Shown here: positions 46,938 through 55,517 of the stretch, piece by piece
How positions within the stretch are numbered: position 1 is the first letter of the stretch
Layout: every line of letters begins with the position of its first letter
Source: an uncultured Lachnospiraceae bacterium
Lineage (GTDB): Bacteria; Bacillota; Clostridia; Lachnospirales; Lachnospiraceae
Direction of reading: 5' to 3'
Assembly (NCBI GenBank): GCA_951800685.1
Contig: CATOJY010000023.1
Coordinates: forward strand, 1-55,517
DNA: 55,517 nt
Notes under the pieces: model-generated
Seen by the model: only the letters and a program-made list of their open reading frames with translations
What the model was told of the DNA's origin: nothing
Databases searched by the model: none
Program-made: the position numbers and the translations under genes

Positions 46938-48068
46938 CTACTGTGCTGTATCTGCCACCTCAATCTCTGCCTCCCCGGCAGGTTCCGCAACAGGAGCCAC
47001 AGTCGCTATCCCATTCTGATCCACCATGTAATCTATCCCGTCAACAGTCACGTTCACATTTCTCTGTAACGCTCCATTTTCATCGTAGTAATAGGTATTG
47101 CCATTTGGTCTTACTACCAAACCTCTCTGCATGACCGCATTTTCGTCAAAATAATACTCAACCCCTTCAATGGTCACATCTTCTCTGAGCGCATGGCCAT
47201 CCTTGGTTGCTAAGAAATATCTTCCTGTCTCATCCTCAAACCAACAGCCCTTCTGCACAAATCCATTCTCATCCAGATGATATTTCTTATCCTCCCAATT
47301 CGCCCAACAGGAACGCTGCATCCTGTAATTCGCATAGAATACCTGCTGATCCCCGCGGGTCGCAAAACCATTCGGCACAATAACAGAAGAATAATCCTTA
47401 AACTGATAATTCATATCCACTCTGGTAGGAATTCCCGGCACGCTGCCATGGGAAGTATTCTGCCAGAAAGAAGCTCCCTCATACTGCAGTGCATCTGCAT
47501 ACTGAGCCACCCACTTATCATACTTGATATTACCAATCTTATTCTGGAACATATTCTTGCTGGAATATACCACCGGATAATATCCGTGTGCCTCCACAGT
47601 AGAACAAAATGTGTTAATCAACGCCTGCAGTTGTTCCTGAGACATATTCTTATGGCAAGGATCCTCGATATCATAGACTACCGGATAACTGACTGTATAG
47701 TTACCAATCCACTGCATCAAAAGATTTGCCTCATTCTGTGCCTGTTCTACTGTCGTCGCATAAGAATACAGATAAACTCCAGTTCTGAGTCCTGCTGCAC
47801 TGGCCCCCTGCATATTAGCATCAAAATAAGGATCTACCCCTGAATTCGTACTTCCCGCCTTGACAAAGACAAAACTGACTCCAGAAGAAGGCACCTTGCT
47901 CCAATCAATTGCCAGATTATGTTTCGATACATCAATTCCTCTCGCGATGGAACTTCCCGCTCCAATCGCCTGCACCTGCTTTGCCGGAGCAAGCAGCAAA
48001 GCCACTGTCATGCACAGAGCCGTCATCCCTTTTACCCATTTTCCTGCTATCATTTTCCGATTTTTCAT
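46938..48068 (-). CDS. Secreted GH25 lysozyme with cell-wall-binding repeats
   Basis: The 376-residue protein has a signal peptide (positively charged start, hydrophobic 15-28, cleavage probably near LAPAKQVQA-IG). The GH25 muramidase domain spans about 42-235, with GIDVSKHN (D46) and the catalytic VYDIEDP (D133, E135). Residues about 245-350 are five or so tyrosine/glycine-rich repeats of the choline/glucan-binding type (YHLDENGFVQKGCWF, YYFDENAVMQRGLVV, YYYDENGALQRN). It should cleave peptidoglycan outside the cell, in wall turnover. AAGGAAAGTACGG precedes the ATG. It is a single gene. Confidence 0.92.
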   Translation of the reverse strand: MKNRKMIAGKWVKGMTALCMTVALLLAPAKQVQAIGAGSSIARGIDVSKHNLAIDWSKVPSSGVSFVFVKAGSTNSGVDPYFDANMQGASAAGLRTGVYLYSYATTVEQAQNEANLLMQWIGNYTVSYPVVYDIEDPCHKNMSQEQLQALINTFCSTVEAHGYYPVVYSSKNMFQNKIGNIKYDKWVAQYADALQYEGASFWQNTSHGSVPGIPTRVDMNYQFKDYSSVIVPNGFATRGDQQVFYANYRMQRSCWANWEDKKYHLDENGFVQKGCWFEDETGRYFLATKDGHALREDVTIEGVEYYFDENAVMQRGLVVRPNGNTYYYDENGALQRNVNVTVDGIDYMVDQNGIATVAPVAEPAGEAEIEVADTAQ

Positions 48069-48245
48069 CCGTACTTTCCTTTTTAATTATTTCGTAATTG
48101 TTACAATATATTACTTTTTTCAACAATCCTTTACAAATATATCACATCTTTCCATCAATGTACAGTAAAAAAACTCGCAACATTTCATAATTGACCCGCT
48201 GCAAGTCGCTATCACAAAAAGCCTATGGAATTTAGAAAAAACTAC

Positions 48246-48274
48246 TTGTCAATTTTCGGCAGTTATGCTATTAT
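48246..48274 (+). promoter_or_regulatory. Promoter of tRNA-Leu
   Basis: TTGTCA at 48246-48251 and TATTAT at 48269-48274 are 17 bases apart, with the tRNA starting 20 bases later. The rest of 48069-48245 shows only AT-rich sequence. Confidence 0.7.
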
Positions 48275-48294
48275 AAAACTCGGTTGTGAAACAC

Positions 48295-48377
48295 GCCGGC
48301 GTGTCGGAATGGCAGACGAGGCAGACTCAAAATCTGTTGTGGGCAACCACGTATGGGTTCAAGTCCCATCGCCGGCA
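48295..48377 (+). tRNA. tRNA-Leu (anticodon CAA)
   Basis: The acceptor arms GCCGGCG and CGCCGGC pair perfectly with discriminator A. The anticodon arm GCAGA/TCTGT encloses loop CTCAAAA, giving anticodon CAA for TTG codons. A long variable arm (GTGGGCAACCAC) and the T-arm ATGGG-TTCAAGT-CCCAT complete a class II leucine tRNA. The CCA end is not encoded. Confidence 0.95.
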
Positions 48378-48385
48378 GTACTTAG

Positions 48386-48429
48386 AATAGCTGGAAACCT
48401 TGAAAACAAGGTCTCCAGCTATTTACGTT
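48386..48429 (+). terminator. Terminator after tRNA-Leu
   Basis: AATAGCTGGA and CCTTG pair with CAAGG and TCCAGCTATT around an AAAA loop, followed by TTACGTTTT. It lies 8 bases after the tRNA. Confidence 0.8.
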
Positions 48430-48451
48430 TTACATGTATTTCGACTGCCGT

Positions 48452-49798
48452 CTAAACTTTCATTGATTCTTCCCCTCTCCTATAGTAAAGATAAAATCCA
48501 ATACAGATCATCGCGGACAACAACGACCCTAACGGCGCTGCCCAGCCCATCGGATAGAGAGATTCCGGGAAGAACCTGCTGGCCAGCCATGCGCCTGGAA
48601 TCCGCACAAGTATAATTGCTGTAATATTATGGATAAAAGAAACCATGGATTTCTGGTCACCACAAAAATAACCGCTGAAACAGAAATGCACTGCAGCAAA
48701 AACACAATCAAAAGCATAGGAGCGCAGATATTCACATCCTGCCTGTAACACTGCCTGGTCTCTCGTAAAAAGCCCCACTAAGGTATGCGGCAATAATTGA
48801 TTGTACAATGCACAGAAAAGTCCCCAGCATACGGTGACTACAAGACTGTAATACAGCGCTCTCCTTGCCCGCTCTGGTTTGTCCGCCCCCATATTCTGTG
48901 CCGTAACCGTAGAGATAGCCGACAAAAACGCCGAAGGCACCAGAAACAGAAATCCGATCAGCTTCTCCACGATCCCTACTGCTGCCGAAGCAACTAGTCC
49001 TCGGCTGTTCGCGATCACTGTGATCAGAATAAATGCAATCTGGATCAAGCCATCCTGCATAGCCACAGGCGTTCCCACCTTAAGAACCTTAGAGACAATT
49101 TCCCTGTCCACAAGAAAATCCTCTCTTCTGACATCAAACCCAAGATCCTGTCTGCGTATGACCACCAGCGCTGCCGCTACACTGACCGCCTGTCCGCACA
49201 CTGTGCCAAGGGCTGCTCCGGCTGCTCCCAGACCACATATCCCAATAAATACAAAGTCCAATCCGATATTAGTCACACAGGCTGCCGCTACAAAATACAT
49301 AGGTCTTTTGGAATCACCTGCACCACGGAAAATACCGCTGATCACATTATATGCCATGATCAGTGGAATCCCAGCAAAACAGATCACCAGATAAGTCTTT
49401 GTTTCTGCCACCGCCTCAGCAGGAGTTAACATAACATGGACTATCGGTCCTGTGCACAGAAGCAGCACTGCCGTCAATCCAACCGCAAATACAGCAAAAA
49501 ATACAGTGGATGTTCCTACCGTTCCAGCAGCCTTCTTTCCATCTTTGGCTCCCACACATTGTCCGATGTGCACCGTAGTGCCCAGAACAAATCCTATGAT
49601 AATAACAGTCAGCATATGCATTACCTGACTGCCAATCGATACCGCCGTAGTTGTTTCCGATCCATTATACAGACCTACTACAAATAGATCTGCCATCCCA
49701 TAGAAAGTCTGCATAAAACTTGACAGCAGATAAGGCAGGGCAAACATGACCAGATTTTTTCCAATACTTCCCTGAGTCAGATCGTTCTTTTCGTTCAT
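48452..49798 (-). CDS. MATE-family efflux transporter
   Basis: The 448-residue protein has about 12 membrane segments. It shows the MATE features: MFALPYLLSSFMQTFYGMADLFVVG near the start, GTTVHIGQCVGAKDGKKA, IFRGAGDSKRPM and TVTAQNMGADKPERARRAL in the second half. It should export cationic or drug-like compounds in exchange for Na+ or H+; substrates are unknown. ATG at 49798 follows GAGGAATGCAT; the longer open frame to 49867 has no ribosome site. It stands alone between tRNA-Leu and the ABC genes. Confidence 0.92.
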   Translation of the reverse strand: MNEKNDLTQGSIGKNLVMFALPYLLSSFMQTFYGMADLFVVGLYNGSETTTAVSIGSQVMHMLTVIIIGFVLGTTVHIGQCVGAKDGKKAAGTVGTSTVFFAVFAVGLTAVLLLCTGPIVHVMLTPAEAVAETKTYLVICFAGIPLIMAYNVISGIFRGAGDSKRPMYFVAAACVTNIGLDFVFIGICGLGAAGAALGTVCGQAVSVAAALVVIRRQDLGFDVRREDFLVDREIVSKVLKVGTPVAMQDGLIQIAFILITVIANSRGLVASAAVGIVEKLIGFLFLVPSAFLSAISTVTAQNMGADKPERARRALYYSLVVTVCWGLFCALYNQLLPHTLVGLFTRDQAVLQAGCEYLRSYAFDCVFAAVHFCFSGYFCGDQKSMVSFIHNITAIILVRIPGAWLASRFFPESLYPMGWAAPLGSLLSAMICIGFYLYYRRGEESMKV

Positions 49799-49950
49799 AT
49801 GCATTCCTCGATTCTTTTGTATCAATCTACCTATAATAAAATAACACAAGCCGAATCGATTGTACATCTTTGTTTTTTCCTTGATTTCAGCCGCTGGGAT
49901 ATTCCCTGCCAGTCAGAGATACCTTCCATAGTCTGTGTTCTGTCATCTAT

Positions 49951-51789
49951 TCACGCGTAATACCGTGCCTGTGCATCCCACATCCGCGTATAGTTTCCCC
50001 CAGCCGCATAAAGATTTTCGTGGCTGCCCCGCTCCACGATCTTCCCCTTATCAAACACAATGATTTCGTCACAGAAACGGCAGCTGCTCATCCGGTGGGA
50101 AATGTAAATACTGGTCCTGCCCTCCACCATCTGATGAAAGCGGGCATAGATTTCCGCTTCCGCCTTAGGATCCAAAGCTGCCGTCGGCTCGTCCAAAATC
50201 ACTACTGGCGCGTCTTTATAAAGCGCTCTGGCCAGAGCCAGTTTCTGCGCTTCCCCACCGCTGACTGCAACCCCTTCCTCCAGATCTTTGTATAAATAAG
50301 AGGCAAGTCCCTCCGGCAGTTCCTGTACGGTCTTCTGCGCATCTGCCTGCCGCAGCGCCTCCCAGATCTTCTCCTCCTGCCCTCTGCTCCCTGCCGTAAT
50401 ATTCTGCCAGACCGGAAAGGCAAACAGTTTGAAATCCTGGAACACCACGCCAAACAGGCTTCGGTATTCTTCCTCATCATACTTACGGATATCTATTCCA
50501 TTTAACGTAATACGACCGGACGTCGGCTCATATAGACGACAGAGCAGTTTGATGAAGGTTGTCTTACCCGCACCGTTTCTTCCTACCACTGCCAGTTTCC
50601 CTTTAATCCGGATCTGGCAGTTCACATCTTGCAGCACAAGCTCCTCGCACCCCGGATAGTGAAAGCTCACATGTTCAAAAGCTAGTTCATATTCCCCATC
50701 CGTCCGTTTTTCTACCGGGATCGAACCTTTCACATGTAGATTATCCGTGTCCAAAAATTCCAGAAATGGTCCCATATAAGTGCAGATTTCCCGAAGTCTT
50801 CCATGACATGCAATCAGCATAAAACATCCGCTGCCAAACTGGTTCATAGCCCCTGTATACTGTGTAAAAGCACCCACCGTCACTGCACCAGTCACTGCCT
50901 TAAGTGCCACCAATAAATAGGAACCTACCGTAAACAGGCTGCTCACCACTTTATTTGCATCCTCCTCTTCCCGTTCGACATCGCACATTTTTCCAAAAAA
51001 CTCTATGGATTTTTTCATATTTTCCATAACGTTTTTCAAAATCATTCCCTGCATGTCGTACATACGCACAACCTTTCCCACTTTCGGATCCCCCAGCACC
51101 TGCCCCTGCAAATAGGTAAGCTTATTCTCTACTCCTGTATGGGCTGCAAAGATATCCATCATTTTAGCGCCAAACCATTTGTATGCCTTCCATGACCCAA
51201 ACGCCATGCCAGCAAGCGCTGTGCCAAACAACAGAAACGACCAACAAGGCTGTGCCAGTGTTCCAAATATCCCCTCTCCATGATCCGGCACCGCCATACA
51301 CACATGGAACACCATAGCCGCTGACAATAAAATCTGCAAAAACGCCCGCAGTAGATCACAGTATTGGCACAAAAGTGCACCAAGTCCTCCGTGCATCTGG
51401 GAACGCCTTTCTGAAAAAAGGATCTTCTCAGAGACTTCCGGTTTCTCCATCGTCTCATAGTCCAGCGAAAAAGCCTTTTCGCGCAGCCATACATAGAATA
51501 ACTGCCATATCCTCGTCCACATTCCCCGAAATTTTCTCTTCATCAACGAAATCGCCACTCCGAAAAACAAATGCACAAGCAAAAGGCAAATGGCCCACTC
51601 TGCCGCCTGCACATACTCCGCCCTGAGCAGCCTGTCGATCATCCCTGCTGTCAGAAACAGGCCCACATAAATCTGTACCACCGAAAAACATACTTCCAGC
51701 AAATGTAGCGGCAGGATCGTAGAATCTACCTGGTGGATCATCTTTAACAGCCGAAAGCCAATCTTATGCATCGAGCATAGTTCACCCAT
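49951..51789 (-). CDS. ABC transporter half, permease plus ATPase (second of pair)
   Basis: A 612-residue half-transporter with about six membrane segments and an ATPase: Walker A GRNGAGKTT, signature VSGGEAQK (the LSGGQ variant), Walker B VVILDEPTAALD and H-loop ISHRMSS. It is encoded directly after a similar half-transporter with an 8-base overlap, so a heterodimer is likely. ATG at 51789 follows GGAGGAAGAAATCT. With the LytTR kinase and regulator upstream it resembles peptide or drug export modules, but no peptide precursor gene was recognised. Confidence 0.9.
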   Translation of the reverse strand: MGELCSMHKIGFRLLKMIHQVDSTILPLHLLEVCFSVVQIYVGLFLTAGMIDRLLRAEYVQAAEWAICLLLVHLFFGVAISLMKRKFRGMWTRIWQLFYVWLREKAFSLDYETMEKPEVSEKILFSERRSQMHGGLGALLCQYCDLLRAFLQILLSAAMVFHVCMAVPDHGEGIFGTLAQPCWSFLLFGTALAGMAFGSWKAYKWFGAKMMDIFAAHTGVENKLTYLQGQVLGDPKVGKVVRMYDMQGMILKNVMENMKKSIEFFGKMCDVEREEEDANKVVSSLFTVGSYLLVALKAVTGAVTVGAFTQYTGAMNQFGSGCFMLIACHGRLREICTYMGPFLEFLDTDNLHVKGSIPVEKRTDGEYELAFEHVSFHYPGCEELVLQDVNCQIRIKGKLAVVGRNGAGKTTFIKLLCRLYEPTSGRITLNGIDIRKYDEEEYRSLFGVVFQDFKLFAFPVWQNITAGSRGQEEKIWEALRQADAQKTVQELPEGLASYLYKDLEEGVAVSGGEAQKLALARALYKDAPVVILDEPTAALDPKAEAEIYARFHQMVEGRTSIYISHRMSSCRFCDEIIVFDKGKIVERGSHENLYAAGGNYTRMWDAQARYYA

Positions 51790-53611
51790 AGATTTCTTCC
51801 TCCTCTCTCTTTTTCTGGTAATATCTTGCCTGTAAGTCAAACAGCTTCGCATAGGCGCCGCCCCGTGCCATCAGCTCTGCATGACTGCCTTCCTCAATGA
51901 TACGCCCCTTATCTAAGAACAGGATCCTGTCGCAGAATCTTGTTGAGCTTAACCGGTGGGAGATAAAGACCCCTGTCTTTTCCTGGATCATAGCATCATA
52001 TTTCTCATACATCTCACTCTCCGCTATCGGATCTAGGGCCGCAGTCGGCTCATCCAAAATGACCACCGGCGCATCTTTATAAAGCGCCCTGGCTAACATC
52101 AGCTTCTGCAGTTCCCCACCGGAAAGACTCACCCCTTCCTCATCCAGGTCTTTGTTCATGGCAGTTGCCGTCCCTTTCGGAAGGCTGACCGCCTTCTCCC
52201 ACAGCCCAGCCTTACACAGACTATCCCGCAGACGCTTTTCATCCTCCTCACCCGATGCAAGACAAGAGACATTCTCCACCAGTGGAAAAGAAAAGGCAAA
52301 CACATCTTGAAACACCACCGCAAATTCCCGGAACACCTCTCTTCGCTGCAGAGACTGTATGTCCTGTCCATCTAGAAAAATCCTGCCGGCAGTTGGACGG
52401 TAAAGGCCGCAGATCAGCTTAATAAGCGTCGTCTTTCCGGCACCGTTTAGTCCCACTAACGCCAGCTTTTCCCCGGCACGAATGGTCACATTCAGATCAT
52501 GGATGGTTTCCTCCTTCCCCTCATAACAAAAACTCAAATGTTCCAGACAGATCTCATGCACTTTTCCAGGATTCCGCAGTCTCTCCCTGCCCTCCTCTAT
52601 CCTGCCAAACTCCATAAAATCCCGGTACCCATCCATCACTTCCCTATTCCTGTAGATGTTCTGCAGCGCCGCAAATAAACCGTTCATCCAAGCTTCAAAC
52701 CCTGCTGTGATACCAACATAAAATAAGAATACAGGCAGCGCCAGATGCCCCAATGTCATCTCCCAAATCAACCACCCATACACAATCAAATTCCTCCCAA
52801 AAGTAAGGAGCGCTCCTGCGCTTTTGGCCGCTGCGACTCCCATCTCCCCTCGGTCAATCTTAGATACGATCTTGGTGATCCGCTCCTGGAATTCCCGCAG
52901 AAACCACTGGTCCATCCGATACATTCTGATATCTTTTCCGTTGCCCGGCGCGATCGATTCCCGCCGCAGATACTGTATCCCCTGATAGCTTTTATGATTT
53001 TCCTCTTCCAGCTTGTACAGTTTCTTCCCTGCCATACTGTGCAGCCAAGCCGTAAACAACGCTTCCAGGACCAGAAGGCTAAGAAGCATCATGCTGTATC
53101 TGCCCACGACTACCCCATAAACCGCCAGTCCTCCCAGCTGGATCAGTACATCCCAGAATCCTGCGGTAAACGCTTCTATGCCGAAATCATTTCCCGTATA
53201 TAGATTCCTAGACGCCTCCAGCCTTTTTTTCTGTCCCTGTTCACTCTCTAACCTCTCTCCATCCATCTCAAGCGTTTTTTGATCCAGTTCTGGTCCCATC
53301 GCACAGCGGAACAAGAAGAGCGTCTTTTCCCGCAGTGCCCGAAAATGACTCTGCATAAAGCGCACCAACTGCAATAGAATCATATAACCTGCCAACCTCA
53401 CCAGAACTTCTCCCATACGGGCAACGTTCACCAGACAAGCTGTCACAATTCCTGCCAGCGCCGCTTCCAGAAAGGGAAGCATAATGCTCAACATCATATC
53501 CCCTGCACAAATTGCCAGCGCACTATCTCCTTTCTTCTTTCTCAAGTGATGAAAAGTATACCGGTAATGCTCCCACAGGGAATATCTTCTCTTATCTTCC
53601 ATAACCTCCAT
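51782..53611 (-). CDS. ABC transporter half, permease plus ATPase (first of pair)
   Basis: A 609-residue half-transporter: six membrane segments in the first 330 residues, then Walker A GLNGAGKTT, signature LSGGELQK, Walker B VVILDEPTAALD and H-loop ISHRLSS. It is a close relative of the following protein, and both probably form one heterodimeric exporter. AAGGGATGC precedes the ATG at 53611. A candidate LytTR-type site and a weak -10 (TATGAT) lie within 140 bases upstream, suggesting activation by the adjacent two-component system. Substrate unknown. Confidence 0.9.
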   Translation of the reverse strand: MEVMEDKRRYSLWEHYRYTFHHLRKKKGDSALAICAGDMMLSIMLPFLEAALAGIVTACLVNVARMGEVLVRLAGYMILLQLVRFMQSHFRALREKTLFLFRCAMGPELDQKTLEMDGERLESEQGQKKRLEASRNLYTGNDFGIEAFTAGFWDVLIQLGGLAVYGVVVGRYSMMLLSLLVLEALFTAWLHSMAGKKLYKLEEENHKSYQGIQYLRRESIAPGNGKDIRMYRMDQWFLREFQERITKIVSKIDRGEMGVAAAKSAGALLTFGRNLIVYGWLIWEMTLGHLALPVFLFYVGITAGFEAWMNGLFAALQNIYRNREVMDGYRDFMEFGRIEEGRERLRNPGKVHEICLEHLSFCYEGKEETIHDLNVTIRAGEKLALVGLNGAGKTTLIKLICGLYRPTAGRIFLDGQDIQSLQRREVFREFAVVFQDVFAFSFPLVENVSCLASGEEDEKRLRDSLCKAGLWEKAVSLPKGTATAMNKDLDEEGVSLSGGELQKLMLARALYKDAPVVILDEPTAALDPIAESEMYEKYDAMIQEKTGVFISHRLSSTRFCDRILFLDKGRIIEEGSHAELMARGGAYAKLFDLQARYYQKKREEEEIYG

Positions 53612-53689
53612 GCATCCCTTACCCCTTTCCGTTTCTTTCAGAACTACGATACCACTATCTGAAATTTTCCTTTTATCTGATCATAGAAC

Positions 53690-53746
53690 AGGAATCCCCT
53701 GTAATGAGGATTCCTGCACGAAATGTATTCTTTTTTACACGAAATG
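53690..53746 (-). promoter_or_regulatory. LytTR-type direct repeat and adjacent inverted repeat ahead of the ABC genes
   Basis: CACGAAATG occurs at 53717-53725 and 53738-53746, a 21-bp period on the same face of the helix, as in LytTR regulator sites; on the minus strand it reads CATTTCGTG twice, 12 bases apart. Directly downstream is a perfect inverted repeat, AGGAATCC (53690-53697) and GGATTCCT (53708-53715). A poor -35 followed by TATGAT nearby fits an activator-dependent promoter. The rest of the 184-base gap shows no gene. Confidence 0.65.
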
Positions 53747-53795
53747 CTACAATCTCCTTTTATAGAAATGCCCATCTTCCCCTCACTATGTTTCC

Positions 53796-55073
53796 TCAGC
53801 ATTCCAGAGGCATAGTCACTTCCGCCGCAAAAATTCCTGGTTCGTTGGCCAGATGAAGATAACCGCCATATTTATCTACCGCTGCCTTCACCCGTTTCAT
53901 ACCAAGGCCATGATTTCCCCGCTTTCTGGTAATATAGTTGCTCGCTTCAAAATCCGGTTCCTCCTTCGCGGCATTCTGTACCGAAAAGTACAGCTGACTT
54001 TTGTTTACCGTCATATAAACGCGCAGAAAACGCTTCTCTTCCCCCACCAATTCACAAGCCTCGATTGCATTATCCAGCAGATTGCCCAGAATAACGCACA
54101 AGTCCACCTCTTGTACAGAAATTTGCTCTGGAACCTTTGTTTTACAATTTACAGCAATCTTCTGCCGCCTGGCCAGCGTCAGCTTACTGTTCAAAATGGC
54201 ATCCACCATCAGATTCCCAGATCTGACAAAGGTATCCACTCTATCGAGCTCCTGCTCCAACGCATCCAGATACCTCCGCATCTCTTCGGTCTTTCCCAAG
54301 GTAAGCTGGGCCTTCATTGCCTGCATATGATTGTGGTAATCATGCCTCCATCCCCGCATATCCATATACACGCTCTTGATCTCATCGTACTGATGTTCCA
54401 TCAATTCTGAACGGAACTTCTCTATCTGGAAATCAAATCCTTTTTTATAGAAGAAAAGAGTGCCTTCTACTGCCAGGAATAGAAGCGCTTCCAAACAAAC
54501 TGCGCCCCACAAAAAGGCATTACGAAACCATACCGCTATCTCGATCTGCCCCGTACAGCCAACCAGCCATAGAAAGGCAGTCAAGATCCCATAAGCCGCC
54601 ACAAGAAGCACTCCATTCCATATTTTAAGACTTTCCCGCTTCTTCCCTAACAGCAGCAGGAATACGAGCATAATCCCACCATGAAGTACAAAAATTCTCC
54701 CCACAGACAGGGAAACCCCTAAAACAGAATCCCCTTCAGACTGCAGACCCACGACAGACATCTGTACCCTAATCACCATCATTCCAACAGCAATACACAC
54801 ACCAGGCAGCAGAATCCTCCACCACTGTCTTCCAAACGGCTCCGCATCGAAAAAAAGATCATACAACACCAAAATTCCTGTAATCATCACCCAGGCTGCC
54901 ACCATTTGAAATCCTGTTTTAAAAAGTGGCATCCAAAAGGACGCTGTCAAAAGCACGCCTGTCAAGCCAAATCCCAGCGCACGCTTCCCGATTCCCTTCT
55001 CCATGCTTCCTATCTGCTCTATATAATACCAATAACACCCCAGCCACAGCAGCTGGAAAATTTCCTGTTCCAT
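53796..55073 (-). CDS. GHKL-type sensor histidine kinase (AgrC/VirS-like)
   Basis: The 425-residue protein has about six membrane segments in its first 205 residues. A coiled stretch follows, then the phospho-acceptor box WRHDYHNH (H244). The GHKL ATPase has N-box NLLDNAIEA (N331-N335) and G-box NHGLGMKRVKAAVDKYGG. This is the kinase type that pairs with LytTR regulators and often senses peptides. It starts 44 bases after the regulator gene stop and surely shares its transcript. The signal is unknown. The ribosome site ahead of ATG 55073 is weak (GAGGCAGAACTCCGG). Confidence 0.92.
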   Translation of the reverse strand: MEQEIFQLLWLGCYWYYIEQIGSMEKGIGKRALGFGLTGVLLTASFWMPLFKTGFQMVAAWVMITGILVLYDLFFDAEPFGRQWWRILLPGVCIAVGMMVIRVQMSVVGLQSEGDSVLGVSLSVGRIFVLHGGIMLVFLLLLGKKRESLKIWNGVLLVAAYGILTAFLWLVGCTGQIEIAVWFRNAFLWGAVCLEALLFLAVEGTLFFYKKGFDFQIEKFRSELMEHQYDEIKSVYMDMRGWRHDYHNHMQAMKAQLTLGKTEEMRRYLDALEQELDRVDTFVRSGNLMVDAILNSKLTLARRQKIAVNCKTKVPEQISVQEVDLCVILGNLLDNAIEACELVGEEKRFLRVYMTVNKSQLYFSVQNAAKEEPDFEASNYITRKRGNHGLGMKRVKAAVDKYGGYLHLANEPGIFAAEVTMPLEC

Positions 55074-55116
55074 CCGGAGTTCTGCCTCTCCCTTATTCGC
55101 TTATTCTTTTACGCTC

Positions 55117-55517
55117 TCACTTTTTATAATAGTTAAGATATGCCCTGTTGAGCGCCTCCCACCTGTTACGGGAGACCGGAAGCGTTTCCCCGCTGTCCAT
55201 CAGCACATCTTTTCTGGTGATCCGGCTGACATAGGCCAGATTCACCACATAAGAGCGATGAATCCTGAAAAAACCGCCGTAACGCGCAAGCCGCTCTTCC
55301 AGCTCCCGGATCCCCGTCCGGCAGCGCACTGTCTCCATCGTGACCGCAGCTACCTCTGTTTCCTGAACAGTCTGCCTCTTTGCCTGCGGCGGTTCTTCTT
55401 CCATGCTGTAAGCAGAACGGACACAATGCACCTGCGTGTCGTGGGCATCGCTTTCCAGATAACAGATCTGCGCCAGTCTGACCCGCGCCGTACCCCCTGC
55501 CAGATCCAGCAGCAGAA
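55117..55517 (-). CDS. LytTR-family response regulator, 5' part outside the window
   Basis: The frame is open to the window edge; only the C-terminal 133 residues are present, which are the LytTR DNA-binding domain (ICYLESDAHDTQVH, GIRELEERLARYGGFFRIHRSYVVNLAYVSRI, LPVSRNRW). The receiver domain must lie beyond 55517. It is the partner of the following kinase and probably activates the ABC transporter operon through the repeat at 53717-53746. A GTG at 55431 is an internal codon, not the start. Confidence 0.9.
   Translation of the reverse strand, partial: LLLDLAGGTARVRLAQICYLESDAHDTQVHCVRSAYSMEEEPPQAKRQTVQETEVAAVTMETVRCRTGIRELEERLARYGGFFRIHRSYVVNLAYVSRITRKDVLMDSGETLPVSRNRWEALNRAYLNYYKK

Noticed and set aside
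1..55517. CRISPR array, insertion sequence or prophage
   Set aside because: No regularly spaced repeats, transposase, integrase or phage genes were seen.

Overview
The window looks like chromosome of a low-to-moderate GC Gram-positive anaerobe of the Clostridia, most likely family Lachnospiraceae. Supporting signs are the glgC-glgD glycogen pair, rubrerythrin, a UPF0210/ACT-domain pair, a PolA without proofreading residues, an FtsA-like ATPase next to coaE and polA, and GHKL/LytTR signalling. Strong GGAGG-type ribosome sites precede most genes. No outer-membrane genes are seen. The species assignment is inference from gene content only.

Layout. 1-2.5 kb: glgC-glgD (+) with a terminator. 2.7-7.2 kb: four minus-strand single genes (an AT-rich kinase-like orphan, rubrerythrin, an M24 aminopeptidase, a DUF362 ferredoxin-like protein). 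7.4-9.2 kb: a Y-family polymerase and a YolD-like partner (+) behind a consensus sigma-A promoter with a LexA-type box in its spacer. 9.2-35.5 kb: a 19-gene minus-strand exopolysaccharide locus. 35.5-36.4 kb: a repeat-rich intergenic region with the remains of a small frameshifted gene. 36.4-37.8 kb: a soluble CZB chemoreceptor (+). 38-46.7 kb: housekeeping genes (-). 46.9-48.4 kb: a GH25 lysozyme and tRNA-Leu(CAA). 48.5-55.5 kb: a MATE transporter, two ABC half-transporters, a GHKL histidine kinase and a LytTR regulator cut off by the window end.

The exopolysaccharide locus is the centrepiece. It is read from pelD towards 9.2 kb and starts with a recognisable Gram-positive Pel-type core: PelD (c-di-GMP receptor type), PelE, a DUF2194-like exported protein in the PelA position, PelF and PelG. 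PelB and PelC, which serve the outer membrane in Gram-negatives, are absent. Without any clear break the operon continues into 14 genes not part of the classic Pel set: a DUF2304-DPM1 fusion, a DUF4874/DUF4832 exported protein, two paralogous large membrane proteins, DUF1919, a pyruvyltransferase-family protein, an FrhB-like iron-sulfur protein, an ABC flippase-like transporter, three GT2 and three GT4 glycosyltransferases. Either a Pel-like backbone is decorated by a lipid-linked side-chain pathway, or two glycans share one c-di-GMP-gated operon.

PelD is unusual: an SDR-like domain that has lost the catalytic Tyr and Lys is fused in front of the membrane, GAF and degenerate GGDEF parts, while the RxxD c-di-GMP site is kept. 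Upstream lie a 17-bp perfect inverted repeat 134 bp apart and several CAAAGTAC-type motifs, one overlapping a possible pelD promoter. At the right end, a 21-bp-period direct repeat ahead of the ABC pair fits a LytTR-type binding site, so the kinase and regulator probably control the transporters.
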